NCBI GenBank assembly: GCA_965153455.1
Contig: OZ234498.1
Coordinates: 15,128,001 to 15,192,000, forward strand
Origin: Sphagnum compactum
Lineage: Eukaryota; Bryophyta; Sphagnopsida; Sphagnales
DNA: 64,000 nucleotides
Direction of reading: 5' to 3'
Positions 45,501 to 58,680 of this stretch are shown one piece after another. A program made the translations under genes and the position numbers. Under the pieces are notes generated by a model, which saw only the letters and a program-made list of their open reading frames with translations, searched no databases and was not told the DNA's origin. The stretch's first letter is position 1; the number at the start of each line of letters is the position of its first letter.

Positions 45501-46334
45501 CAAATGGTCAACCAATGAGCAGGTACTTCAAATCTCTTCATAATATCCCCCCTCATCATCTGCAAATCACAACATTGATCTAACATCACCATGGGTAATA
45601 GTCAGACTAAAAGAAGCTTTGAATATATTTTCCTGTGTTTATGATCATTGATCAATGCCTCTCAACCCAAATCATAATGACCCGGTACCAAATCATATTG
45701 ATCTAGTACTAGAATAATGAGACCTAAAAAACATTTGAATCTATGTTCTTGTGCTTATGTTGAAAACTGAGTCACTTTTAAATTAAAATTCTGAGGACAA
45801 AAAAGGCCTACTTATCATGCTTGCACTCCTAATAATCATAATCCTTAAATAGGGATTGCAATCCACAATGGTCCCTACAAATCACAATTATTACCAATGT
45901 GCTCGGAATGATAATAATCTATGTAATGAAAATGATGGTATTTGTCTGAGTTGTCAAACAAACCTTCCTAATGGCCTTTCAAACCTACCAATATGGACCT
46001 TTTCCGAACACAAAGAGCTAAATGCTTTTGATGATAAGGAAATTGTTATTATTATTATCAAAACCAAACCCAAAAATATTGTTTTGTGATACTAGATCTC
46101 TTGAAGTCAGTGACTAATGTTGGATTATGCCTGGTGCCACATGTGCAGGTGCTTGCAGCATTCAAGAGATTTGGCGAGAGGCTGGATGAGGCAGAGGCAG
46201 CCATGAAGGAGAGGAACGAGAAGGAGCTACCAAACAGAATTGGACCAGCTAAAGTGCCTTATACTTTGCTTTACCCTAAATCTGACACGCCTGGATTGAC
46301 TGGCATGGGTGTCCCCAATAGTGTTACTATATAG
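39586..46334 (+). CDS. LOX: Lipoxygenase, type-2 / plastid 13-LOX type, 9 coding exons
   Basis: Lipoxygenase adds O2 to linole(n)ic acid to give hydroperoxides. Exons: 39586-40090, 40190-40711, 40807-41217, 42946-43031, 43258-43371, 43809-44110, 44323-44592, 44955-45522, 46149-46334. All introns are GT-AG and the frames join exactly (2964 nt, 987 residues, TAG). Residues 1 to about 95 are Ala/Ser-rich with few acids, like a plastid transit peptide. A PLAT domain follows (about 100-260), then the catalytic domain with the [12 protein letters not shown] block. Iron ligands: H646 and H651 in HWLCTH, H839 and N843 in HAAVNFGQY, and terminal I987 (GVPNSVTI). A689 predicts S stereochemistry and S703-F704 the 13-position. 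Q856 replaces the usual Arg of GYxPNRP. Probably functional. The CYP74 gene would use its product. Confidence 0.97.
41218..42945 (+). other. Lipoxygenase intron 3 (1.7 kb), with foldback and T25 run
   Basis: The longest intron of the gene. It holds an inverted repeat with 19-bp arms and one mismatch (41316-41334 and 41382-41400), resembling a tiny MITE. A run of 25 T lies at 42118-42142, and there is a very AT-rich stretch near 42295-42480. The acceptor TGATCATGCAG ends at 42945 and exon 4 (86 bp) follows. Confidence 0.8.
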
Positions 46335-46667
46335 AGAATCACCCATGTGCATAATTCTGCTAATCTCTATCTCTCTCTCCTCGTACAGATGGGGAATTAG
46401 ACATCTTAGAGATCTCAGACCTTTCAATCGTGGAAATCCTTATTGTGAGTAGTTGTTATGTCCCTTATGTGACATGATGATCAAGAATCTTGGGTACAGG
46501 ATGATGATGATGATGTCTCCCCAACCTCTTTGATAGGAATTTGAGTGTATAGTACTAGCTGTGAAATTAGCTAGATTTTAGCTTTGTATTTATGCCCCTT
46601 CCAGGAGCTCTATAATATAACCCTTTTGCAGAGATATTCTAGTTTTATCCTTTGGTGCACAAGACTG

Positions 46668-46673
46668 AATAAA
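46668..46673 (+). terminator. Candidate polyadenylation signal of the lipoxygenase
   Basis: AATAAA about 335 bp after the stop codon, in AT-rich DNA. A 3' UTR of this length is plausible in plants, but no cDNA evidence is available. Confidence 0.45.
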
Positions 46674-46756
46674 TAATTTAGTTACAAATGTCTGCATTCT
46701 AGTTGGACATTCCCTTTGCACACAGAAGTTTTGTGAACATGCAATTAGGTTGGTAC

Positions 46757-46850
46757 TAGTGTTGGCCAGTTAAGGAGAAAACACCGGGTTATCAACCAGT
46801 TATAAGTAAGTTATCAAGCTAAAGATTATTGATTTTTTGTTAAACCATCC
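46757..46850. repeat. hAT-like terminal sequence (related to the two MITEs)
   Basis: TAGTGTTGGCCAGTTA followed by GGTTATCAACCAGTTATAAG words matches the left end of the MITEs at 15900 and 31411. The corresponding inverse end, AACTGGCCAACATTG, occurs at 50934-50948, on the other side of the hAT transposase relic. Confidence 0.5.
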
Positions 46851-47774
46851 TCTACCTACTTGACTAAAATTGTTTCTTCATCTTTTATAACTTTTTCTTA
46901 GAACTTTTCAAGTGCAAAGACTTGTTGTGTATTTTCTTTCTTCTGCTCTTATAACTTTTGCACATTTATTCATTTTGGATATTCTTCACCAAAAAGTTCA
47001 TCTTATAATCATTTTTGGGAAAAATATGGGAAACTTTTGTTGTTGTATTGAATTAGATACATTGGTTAGCAATGGGCAATGCTTCCAACATAAAGTAGAA
47101 TTTTTTTTGTTTATTTACTGACTAGGATACATTTGGATATATTTTAATCCCAAGATTTTTGCTATCAGATTTGGTTGTTGTAGGTTGCGCCTTTAAAAAA
47201 CTTACATGAATTCTTAGATGATCCTTACAACCTTGGGATGCATAGCATGATGCCCCATTATGTAGTGTTTACATTGCATTGCAACTGTTTGGAAGGTAAA
47301 TACATCCTATTATCCTTATGTGAGTTCAATTCCTTTGGAGATAAGTGATTTATTCATGTACGTTGTCATGCAAACACAACTTATGGTTTGATGTATTTTG
47401 CATAGGTGAACAAGAAAGGAACTGAACTTGCTTTCTCCCATCATTGTTATCAAGGTGATTTCCTTGTAGTAATTGAAAACAACTATGTTATGATTACAAA
47501 TCTTTCTAAGTTGTTGTGATTATTAAATACCTTGAAATTATTATCTGCATGTACTTGCACATAAATTTGTATTATAAAACTTCAAAAAGTATAAAAAATG
47601 GGTTACATCTTGTTATTTTTACTTACATGTAAATAGATGTCATATTTTTGTCTATGTGTTTGTGTGATTGGTGTTTAAAAGATCTAGGCTTTTGGTTTTG
47701 ATGCTCAAATGTGATTGTATGTCGAATATGGATGCAATTAAGGATGACATCAACAAGTGCCACTCAGCCTTTAG

Positions 47775-50068
47775 TTGACCGAGGTTGAAGATGAAAGTGA
47801 CATTGAATTTGTATTTGAGACTGAAACAATTGGATCACAAGTGGCATCCAATCTTGATCTAGATGCAACTTGGGCCCTTTTCACTCCACAATTCCAAATA
47901 AATTGGTCAATGTGGTACCCTTTCCGTCATGTGTCAAATTATTGGCCTCTTTTTTTGTTATCAATGATAATGCAAAGATCAATTCCATCAATCTTCAAGT
48001 TATGAGGTGTATTCTTTGTCACTCTACTCCCGTGAATGTGGATTCCAACGAGAGATTAAAGGGCTTGTAAGTTACAACACACAATATGGGACAAGTGTTT
48101 TGAAAAAACATGTTACTGATAAACATGTAAAAGAGTATAGGAGGCAAGGTTCGTTTGTGGTGCAAAAATCAAAAGATGTTGGAGATCAAAGACAAGTTGC
48201 AAGAAAACGAAAGACAATCCTTCCTTTTCAAATCACAAACTGTTTTGATAGCCAATGACTTTACAACAAATCTGATTCTGCACAACAAGCATTTTTGGAA
48301 GATTTAGTATTGTACATCACAAAAGGTTATTGACCATTGTCTTCTGTTGAAAAACCATGGCTAAAATGCTTAATTTTGCACCAATGTGGTCGCGTTAGGT
48401 TTCCAACTCGACACCAACTTGTCAATGAAATGGTGCCAAGTGTTATGGAAACAACTAGGGAGAAGTATGTTATACTTGCTCTTGCTTCATGTATTACATA
48501 CACAACATCATTTGATCTTTGGATGTCATATGTTGAACATGATACTTTGGCTATGGTTGTGAGTTTTTTTAATGATTCTTGGGAGCCCAATCATGTCATT
48601 ATGGGGATATTTGAGGTTCAAAATACTACAAGTGTAGCAATGGCAAATCAAGTCAAGGTATTATTAAACTCTTTTGGTTTGTTTGACAAAGTCATTACTT
48701 ATGTGAAAAATGAAGGGTTTAACTTAAATACCCTAACAAGTGCATTAACAAAAGTGGTTCATTATTCTACCTTTCAATTGGCATGCCCATTTGTTGGTTC
48801 ATGTTTTAGACATGCCATGTCTAAAGCAGCCCAATATGCTAATGACAATACTAAAGTGTGTGTTAGATTTTCTCAGTGAGTTTGAAAGGTGTTCAAACAT
48901 CATTACAAAAGTCTATAACTTGGACAAAAAAGTGTAGGAAAGGGAGGCAAGAGTCGAAGGATTCATGCATCATTGTTAGCCTACCATTTAGGATGCTGAA
49001 AACTCTTATGAAAACTAGATTTACATCCCAAATCATCTTGTTTCAAAAGACTCTTGCGTATCAAGATGCCATCTTTATTTGCTATGGGTGGCAACAAGTG
49101 TTGCATTTGCAATCTAGAGTCTTGGATTGCCAAACTTGGTCTATTGCTGAAACCATCATAAACACATTAATGCCAATTGTCAAACATGTGTTCTAAACCA
49201 AAGCCAAGGCTATTGGTTGTTGTGAAATGCTTTTGGTTTAGCTTTCTCATTGTGCACTGTAATTAAGGCTAATGTGTGCAAGATTCAAGCCCTAAATCAA
49301 CCATTCATTTAAGGGGATTTTGATTTATAACTACAAGAATTCAAGTTGAGAAAGATGGGACAAGTTTTCAATGGATTGGGGCCTTTCTTGGCCTTTTCTA
49401 AGTTTTACATTGTAACCAAGGCACATAACATGTTGGCAATCATGTTTGATCTTCGTTTCAAAAACATGAAAGTTATACGTGATTTTTTGGGCAATTTATT
49501 TGCCCTTCAAGTTGTGACAAAATATGATGTTAAGATTGTGTATCCATTGTTGGTACAAGCATACCTCCATTTGAACCCAATGTAGGTAATCGCGGAATCA
49601 ATAATTGTTGAAGATGATGATAATTTCTTTGGGAAACTATTTCTAATGATGATGCAATCATGTCAACTGTGAGAAATGAATTGCATTTGTTTTGTCAGTT
49701 AAATGTAGGACATGTGAAAATCAAGAAACCCTTTGTAATGGTGGGCAAACCATGTAATGCAATTTCCACATGTGTCTTTTTTGGCTCGTTAACTGCTAGG
49801 GATTGTGGGGTTTCAAATAGAAACAGAACAAATTTTCAATGTTGCTAACATTATAACAAATCTTCAACGGTCAAGGCTTGGAATTGAGAATTTAGATTGT
49901 CGTGTCTTGGTTATCAAACATTGGCCTAACAATGCTCGTGCTAGATGTGATGGGGGGAAGGCTAAAAAATTGCATGATTACTTACAAGTTGAACAAATCA
50001 CAATCAAAGAGCACAACAAGATCATTGAAAAAAAAGGTCTTTTTGAAGAAAATTACAAATTTAATTGA
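47775..50068 (+). pseudogene. hAT transposase relic with BED finger and dimerisation domain
   Basis: The decayed plus-strand pieces are in the expected order. A BED-type finger (CILCHS … YGTSVLKKHVTDKHVKEY, about 48005-48140) comes first. The catalytic region at 48337-48879 has TTSFDLWMSY, FFNDSWEPNHVIMGIFEV, VITYVKNEGFNLNTLTSAL and SCFRHAMSKAAQYA. Middle scraps lie at 48876-49585. The C-terminal hAT dimerisation block (IVGFQIETEQIFNVA, SRLGIENLD) lies at about 49795-49920, ending near LFEENYKFN at 50068. Several frameshifts and stops break it. It would have been a cut-and-paste transposase. Confidence 0.75.
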
Positions 50069-53000
50069 TTTTGAGTAGGTAAGAATTTTCACAAATGTTT
50101 TATGTTCATTTTGTGTTGGTTTATATGGAGTTGTGTTTTGTTTACATGTTGATATTGTATGGGTGGAATTTTAGAAATTTTTATTGATTATTGGTTGGTT
50201 TGCAATTAAAGCAAAACAACATGGAGGTGTTCACTGTTGGTAACTGGGCAACAATTCTTTTAACTTAACATGGAGGTTATAGAGAGTCTTTAACATTTGA
50301 TTTGTTTTCTATCTTTCATTTTTTATATTGTTTTTCAGAAGTGATGGGCATGTTTCCTTTTCCTCAAGAAGTGATTTCTAATGACTTTATTTGCCTTTTT
50401 GTTTTGCACCAATGGACACCAAGTAGAATTAGTTATTTTAGATGTGACATTAATATCTTATTTCTATTTTCAAAAATGATAACCCTACATGTGCCTAAGT
50501 TCTTTCTAACATCAATCAAGTAGAAGTTGTTTCAACTTGATATTGATTTTTTATTGAATGAATGACTTAATCCAAGAACATTTCATGTTTCAATGTATTT
50601 CAATTTCTGAATTTCTGGTTGGAAATGTTATTATGATCAACAAAAAGTTTAGAATGAAGTCCTTATCTTTGATCAACTCATCAAAGTAAAAGGAAAAACA
50701 TTTTTCATGTCACTTTATTCACTAACCCTAAAATTGAACCACAACTCGAACCGCCTCCTTTTCAAACATTAAAGAACTAACTACTTGATAACCAGTATGT
50801 TTGGAAAGACATTTCATTAAGAATAATCATAGGTTCTACAATATTAAAAAAGTGTTTAGAACCACATCCGGAGGTTCCAAATAAGTTTTTTAAATTACTA
50901 AACTCTACTCGCGAGTTCGTTTGAAAATCAAAGAACTGGCCAACATTGGTGTGCAGTTTGACTAGTATCGATTCCTGCCAATGAAAATAGAAATGGAAAA
51001 ATGTTTGATCTTCAGAATTGGAAATCAATTTCTTTTCAACTAAACCTAGAACTAGGTTCTCAATTCTATTTGTGTGAGTGAAATCGCAACTAGAACTGGA
51101 ATCAAGATCAACTGTTTTTTCATTGGTGAAATATTTCCAGAAAAACACTTTTATTGCAGCCATTTCTTTTTTGTTAAAGGAAATCTCAACATCTTACTTT
51201 TATTTTAGTTACTTCTTTTTTGTTGAAGGAAATCTCAATGTCATCTAGATTTCAACTTGTGATTTAAAGTAGGAGCCAGAAAGTGGCTGCACTGGCTCCC
51301 TTTGTCACCTCGCTATTCCTCTTCTCATTTGCTAATTACTTTCCTTGGTACTTCAGTATTTATTGGTGGTGAAGCTTACTTTGTCACTAATTAACATAAG
51401 GATTGATTTCATTTTTGAGTAAGTTTTGACATGTGTTACCATTTTAGTTTTAGTTTGAAAAATGAAGGGGTGCCATTTATTCTTTGGTCTTACACCCTTG
51501 GGAGACACCTTGGGTTTTTATTCAAAATCCTAAGAAGACATTGATCAAGATACATGTCTTTGAAGAAAAGTGATTAGAACCGGGGATCAATCAAAACTTG
51601 ATTGGCAATTAACTACTGGATCTCAGTCCAAGTTAGTAAGACTTGGATTAAAACTAGGCCTAATTTTGAGCATTGGAATTGATTTTCGTTGAAGAACTAG
51701 AAGACCTCAAACTGGATTTTAGGTCTTATTCATGTGTGAAATTTGAACTAAAACCAAGACAATTTCAGTTTTTATTTTTTAGAATCAGAACCTCCAGTGC
51801 TTCATAAATGTCAAGAACTTCCCAACATCAATTGGTCCATAACCAATTGTAGGGAGTGTCTCACTAATGTGGCAACACAGCATTGGACAAGAGCACCCCA
51901 GTTTCATTACATATTTTGTTGCCTTTTGATATTTTCATACCTCCCGAATGCACACATTCCTGGGTGCTGGTTGGCTGAACCTCATAACTCACCTTCTTCT
52001 GTGTGATAACTCACCCTCTTCTGTGTGCCATAACCTGTAAGTTGAGTTCTCCTCTACAATCCATTATGTCTAGTAACCAGCTCAAATGCACACATTACCA
52101 AGAATAGTCTCATGTGTCTCAACTATTCATGGCAACCTGTACACTTGAACTGGTTACTAAGTCCATACCTACCTACCCAGCAGGGGTCTAGACTCCAGAT
52201 TTGCACGATTCACATCTCCATGATCATCAATACATCTTTCAAGCTTTAACAAACGGGACAAGAGCAACATGAAAAACAACAAAAGCAACAACGATGAGAT
52301 TGATCTCTAATGTATTGACTTTTGGATAAAGGAAGCTAGTAGAGCTGATAATTGGGGAGGTGTCCAAAAACCCTCCCAAAGCTTCCAAGTCTAGTGCAAT
52401 CTCTCTCTCACACTTTGGATGTTTTCTACTTGAAAAGCTGGTTTTCCCCGCAAAGTCGTCTTCCCTCTCTCCCTTCTTCCTATTACATTTTAACCACGTT
52501 TTGCATTTGTGGGTCATTACATTGGAGCATATACTGAATCCAGATGAGAATTCATTGCAAACCAGGCAACAAGCACATGGCCAAAATCCAGCAACCCCTA
52601 ATTTTGGTACTGATCTTAAGTGAATGCCTTGAAGCTGCAGGGTTGCAGTCTGACAACTTGAATGTACAATGTACTATGTACCTGGGTGCATTCAACTCTT
52701 TCTTGTGGCATTCTATGCATGAGTATAATAAGTTACCAGCATGGCGGCCCCCACGTTTTTCTTGTTTGTTGGCCTTGCCTATCAAGGCAAGAAGGACATT
52801 GTGTTTAGATTCATTATAGAGTATATAGTAGCTTAAGGGATTTTGGCCCCTAGGTAATAATAATAGGTCTATTTTTATATGAGGATTTTTGAAAGATGAT
52901 ATTTTGGCTTGTGTTGAAACTTGAGATTAGTTATAATAGAGTTATAATATCTTGAAGGATTTGGGTTTCTTTTTGAGGATTTTTTGAAGATTATATTTTT

Positions 53001-56000
53001 GCATGGTGAAATAGTTGAGTTTCTGCCATTCTTCTTTTGCCTTAAGATACTTTTTTAATGCAAATGGCAAGGCCACAGTGTGACACACCCCTTGTTCAAG
53101 TAAATCTGAACTTCAGAAATGAGGACCTCAGCTCCTGGGTTGGTACCATTGTTGAAAAACTCAAAATCCATTTAAACTATTTTTTAAATATCATCAAATA
53201 TCCCATGTTTAGACTAAATCAGGGTCTGTCTCTGAGTTCAAATTGAACATTTTTGGGCCTTAATATTTCCACTAAGAGCCCTCACTAAAAACAAGTGAAG
53301 GTACCAAGTACCAAGGTGGATGCTGGTTCACCCTGGCTAACCTCACCAGGGTTTCTTATGAAAAAATTGTGGTATAGCAAAACTGGCCATCAATCCATAA
53401 GAAGATTGGGCCAAATTTGGCTATAGACCAGTAATTTCTTAAGAATTCTAAGATATTTTGACTAGCTGGTGGAGCCAGTTATAGAATCTGCCTATGGAAA
53501 AAAAATCAAAATCTGGCGAATAAGGATCATTTTTTTTTCCACAAAAATCCTTTGACAGTGTTGAAATCATATTGTTAGGTCAGAAATATGACAAAATACA
53601 CCACAAAGAAAACACTAGAGTAAGTACCTCTGGAGCAGAAATTTCAAGAACTTGTTGTGAGCACCATGATCCATGATCCATGATCCATTCAAAGTAGGTC
53701 TCTTAATATTTGTGTTGCTCTGGTTGTTGGATACAAGTTATTACTTACAAGGTATCAAATATTGAACTCATGTTAGAGATGTTCATAAAGCAGTTTCAAC
53801 TCACCATTTGAACCTTGAGTTTGGACCAGATTTTGCTATAAGAAAATCACAATTTGGTCCCAAACCCAAGGTCATGGGAGTTTGGTCATGCGGTTATGTG
53901 TGGTTATTTGTGCTTTGCCTTCGTCCTTGCCGCTCCAAGTAATTTTTTGTCAAATTGTGTGAGAGGAGAAAGGGCAAGGCATTTGTTTTGTCCCAGGAAA
54001 GTGAGAGGCCCACATTTGGTGGCGTATGGTCCTGGGATTGTTTTGTCTAAACCAGACCTCGACCAAGACCTGGGCTCCATACCAGATAAGGATATATATT
54101 CTAGCTTTTCTAGCTAGAAACTAGTTCTAGGTTCTAGAGAAAAGCTAGAACCTTCAGAAAATACTGGTTACAACTTAAAAACAATTTTTTTTCTCCTTCT
54201 ATATTGTGATGTAGCATTAGGGGGGGTCATCTATACAATGATTTAGCCAAATTTGGGCCATAAATTGAATATGAAAGAAAGGACATTTAAGCATCCCGTT
54301 CTATTGTTCGCTACCTACTAGAACATAATGTAAAATCTAGCAATTTTTGTTAAATAAAATTTGGCAGTCAAAAAGTACTCAATTTTTTGCATTTTTGGGG
54401 GAAAATAAAACAAACTCCAAATTGAGTCCAAGTTTTCCAGAGTCTTGGTTTGAAGACTCAAGGGATCTAGAGTTGTAGGGATCAAAGCAAATGGAAACTG
54501 AAGTGCATGTGACTAATATTCAGGATGGCTAATTTTGTTGGATTTGTCTTTGAACCAAGAAATGAACCATGTAATTTGAACAATGAACTCAATTCACGCA
54601 TTGCTAAGGATTTTTCTTCAATTTTGTGATATTAAAAATTTGGTGCATTTTTTCAAATGAATAAGAAAAATTGTTCATGATATTGAATGTACCAAAAAGT
54701 GGGTGTCATGGGGAAGGGCTCCCCAAAATGATATCAATTCACCACCCGTGAATAGTCATGTATTTGAAATATGATTTGGAAAAGCAAAGTAAAGAATGCT
54801 TGAAATTTGAATGGGATCTCTAGATTGTGCTATTAGAAAGTCTTTAATCTTGGTGCAAGTTTTAACCCCCTAGAAGCCTAAGTGCTTGGAAGATAATTAT
54901 TTCTAAGAGCCCCAAACATATTTCTTCATGTATCTATCTATGCACATATTAAGAGATAAGAGAAATGCATTCTTGGATTTGAAAAACATTTCTAACTATG
55001 AAGAATAAGTTGTAAACATTTAAGATCATTTGATAAACATATGAGAAAGGTTGAACATTTGGAATGCACAGTTTTGCCATAGCTTTGAAACCCTCTCAAG
55101 CAGTTTGGTCCCCTCTTATTCCCAGTGTACTATTTCCATCCTGACTTTTGAATGCATCCCCAGTTTTGGCAGAACTGGGACCCAATAACTCCCAAATTGG
55201 GCCAAGTTTTACCTAAAACCCTAATGTCTTAAGGGAAAGTTTGGAGAATAGAGGAATGAACAAACAACTCATAACATAACCTTTCTGGCAGGTTTAAAAA
55301 ATGCAATGAGAAATGATGGAACTGTGTGACATGATTACGGAAATTTGAATGCAAAATTAATTTGTTTATGGAGTGTCTAGAATGCTTCATGGTTCTTGAT
55401 ATGTATTGTTCCAACAAATTGCTTAACCATTTGTCTTTAAATCGTGAACCATATATTGTTTCACTTAGAGAAAATGCAAGTTTCATTTTATTAACATACA
55501 TAAATTGCAATAATTGGGTTGTTTCTAGAACATGTTTGAACACATCCATATTAAAGGTCACTTAATATGAAAATTGTATACTTATAGTCCCTAATTTGTC
55601 CCCAGTTTAGTACCTTAATTTTTATTTCATCACCATTTTTCAAGTATCTTTAAAGTCATCCCAATTGGTGATCAAAATTCAATATATTAGGGATAAACTA
55701 GGAATTATCTTTGATTTTAGGTTATCTAAAGGATCTAAGGGTATTTTGAATGGTGTTTTGAATTGATGGGTTCATAAAGGTTACATGGGTATAAGATTTG
55801 GGTTTTTTGGGTCATTTATTAGATGTTTGTTTGTAGGGTATGGGTTTGCAATTGGGGTGAACTTAATATTTATTTTTTGGGCTTTTGGGTTTACAGGTTG
55901 TTAGGTTAAGATCCTATGTTGGTAAGTGGGTTTGTGTGGGGGGGGGGGGATTTTTGGCATGTGAAAAGTCATCAAGGACTTCACATGGGTTTGCAAGTTG

Positions 56001-56330
56001 TTTAAGGTTTGTAAGTTTGTTGACATGTGTAAAGTCAACAAAGTGTGTGGGTTAATGGGTTGTTTAGGTTTTTTTTTTGCATGTGGAAAGTCAACAAAAG
56101 ATTTAAGGGATTTAAGGGTTTAAGAATTTTTTTAACATGTGCGGGAGGTCTAAAGAAAAGTCATCATTTCTAAAGTTCATTTCATTCTCATTTTCATAAA
56201 TTATTTATTTGAGTTCCTTTTTTTCAAGTGGGGGTTTAATTCATTCTCACATTTTGATGAAAAATTATTTGATGAGACATTGGAAATGGGGTACAAAAAA
56301 TATTTTCATTCTATTGTGGCTATTGCCAAT
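50069..56330. other. Intergenic DNA, no gene seen
   Basis: Contains the hAT-like end at 50934-50948. A second copy of the GCCAAATTTGGC-type dispersed repeat is near 53400-53430. A small inverted repeat built on TTCTAGCTTTTCT lies near 54100-54150 and a 12-G run at 55938-55949. A CATGTGNAAAGTCAACAAA motif is repeated three times between about 55958 and 56100. The 128-codon minus frame at 51163-50777 and the 110-codon one at 55561-55229 show no recognisable motif. Confidence 0.45.
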
Positions 56331-56359
56331 TTTCTTGATTTAACCTCATTATAGGTGAA

Positions 56360-57530
56360 TTGGTTGAAAATGTTAGGAATTCAATGGATCCCAATGCCAA
56401 TGTTTTGGGTGTGTTGCATATGATGCAAGCAATTTTAACATTATTTAAAACCTTGACCAACTTTATTCTGATGGAGTTTGAAGAGTTGACATCATTCATG
56501 GTTCCCACAATCATGGGCAACGTAAGATTTGTAAGTGAATTGTACATTCTAGTTGGGCATTTGTTAAAGTTGAACATTAAACAATGCCTTCTACGGTTTA
56601 TTCCATACATGAAACATGACAATGTTTGATCCTTGTATGTGAAACCAGGTCAAGTATAGTGTATGTGATGATGTAATTTTCATTGTAACTTGCATCAATG
56701 TTGCATTAGCTAATGAGATTTGTTGGCCCACAATTAAAGAGAGGGGAACTTTAGTTAGATAGATTTTAGAGTTCCTAATGCATTGAACTCATTAATGGCA
56801 CCTTGATCAAAATTTGAAAGCCCTTGAACACCCAAGCCCATAGGACCTAGTTGAATGGGAGGAAAGAATTGTGCCATGAACAATATTGTGATTTTTGACC
56901 ATCACAAGCTATTAATATCTTTGGATCTTGGATATCAACTTTCATGATGTGTCCATATTGCAAAAATTGTAATTGTATAAAGACTAGCATTGGTTATTTA
57001 TTCATATATATGATTATTTCAAATACCTACTTGGTGACCCAAGCTATTTGCGGGGAGGACACGTTTATTATGTACAAGATTGGGATGCGTGAGATAGTTA
57101 TTAATGTAAGCATGCTTATAATCATTACATACAACAAAATCATTAGAAGAAATCTTCTCTTTTGTAACCAATTTTTGCAACTAATTTTTGGCTTATGAAC
57201 TAGCTGTTAGTTGCATAAGTCAAAAGCCAATTGCAAAAGACAAGATTTTTTCTAATGAATGAATGTTGGATATAAAATCAAAGTTGAATGGGGAATAGGA
57301 GGACCCAAGCATAAATGGAAGCATTTGATGAAAAGATTTGATGCAACAAAATCAAAGGACATAGTTTTTTCACAACACTTATCCTAATGAATTTCTTACA
57401 CAATATATGCATGGACTTCAAGTATGAAATCATTGGAGAGCAAATGTTGGATGCAACTAAACCATGGATGAGATGGAGACTTCTAGTTACGAGTCTAGAA
57501 GTGGTTTCGCACCTCTTTAAACTTTGCATT
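56360..57530 (+). pseudogene. PIF/Harbinger-type DDE transposase relic
   Basis: The first frame (56360-56629) has the N-terminal helical block of plant Harbinger nucleases (FILMEFEELTSFMVPTI … KQCLLRFIPYMKHDN). After a stop, DNA to about 57120 still encodes scraps of the DDE part (FHDVSIL, DYFKYLLGDPSYL, GMREIV) in shifting frames. Plus-strand DNA near 57330-57480 resembles the C-terminal MNFLHNICMDFKYEIIGEQM block. Many stops; not functional. Harbinger elements need a second Myb-like protein, which is not seen here. Confidence 0.5.
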
Positions 57531-58680
57531 TATTATCACACATAAATCCTTAACCTCCTTCAAGTTATAAATCTTTGCATTATTCATCTTCACCTCACTC
57601 AAATCATACTTCTAATTAACACACTTTTATTTTCAATTCAAGTAGACAAGTTCATAGCTAGAGATTTTTTGCCCTTCAACATGAACCTTCATATGCCCCA
57701 TTATGGTTTTTAGACTATTGTTACAACATTTTAGATTTTGACATAGGCTTTTCTAATAGGGTAGAACCTGAACTAAGTCCTATAGAAAAAGTAAGAGGTG
57801 CATCACATGCATCCAAATCAACAAAATCTAAACTACGAGATGAGATGGATAGGGTGTGACCATCAAACATACTTGGTTGCATTTTCAATACATTCCACAA
57901 AACATGTTCATTTATGGTCTTCAAATAAGCAAAAACCTCTTCATTTTGTAATGTTTTTTTATTTCACTTCCATCTTCATTTGATGTGCCAATTTTCAAAT
58001 CTTTTAAATTGTCTCAAAGTCAGTCTTTATGTGTGTCTTGAATAAGTTGTTCATTCGGGTATGTCTTTTGGAAGGTGTTATAAACTACCTTCCACACTAT
58101 GTTAAGAATGAGTTGGGTTACTTATTTTTTACCTTGGTTTTAAACAACAAAATGATGGTTATATGTTGCTACAATGGTGTTCAAATGCACCAACTCCACC
58201 ATTTGTTGTTGAACATTTTGCCTAGCCAATGTTTTAACTTTCCTTTTGACTAGAAACTTCTATATAAAATCCCATTCAATTTCAATTTGCAAGTCAACTG
58301 TAACCCCATTTATTGATTCTTCCATTTCTTAAAAAAAAAGTTCAAACATCAATTAGCCATTAACCACAATGCCATTACCTTACACCTTGTTACTAACTGT
58401 AATTCGTTAGAGGTTAAAATCATTATGAAAAAATTGTGTCCACTACAATTTGTCCGATGCAACTAAAAAGTGTATGATAGAACTAGGTTACAATTAAAAA
58501 ATGTCCAATACAATTAGATTACAACTAGATAGACAAGTTGCAACGGACATGATTTTCTCATAGTGAATGCATCAAATGAACACACCTCCTACAATGGAGA
58601 TGTTTTCAAACATATTCAACTTGTTGCAAATTATAAATGGTAAATCACATTGTTTGTAAAACCCATTGGTTTCAAATGTT
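57531..58680. other. Intergenic DNA, no gene seen
   Basis: Short frames only. Several words around TTGCAACGGACATGATTTT recur, but no element could be delimited. Confidence 0.35.

Noticed and set aside
50777-51163. 128-codon minus-strand frame
   Set aside because: No recognisable domain, and it overlaps an hAT-like terminal sequence; frames of this length occur by chance in such DNA.
55229-55561. 110-codon minus-strand frame
   Set aside because: The plus frame over the same DNA is also open, neither shows a known motif, and composition matches the surrounding AT-rich DNA.
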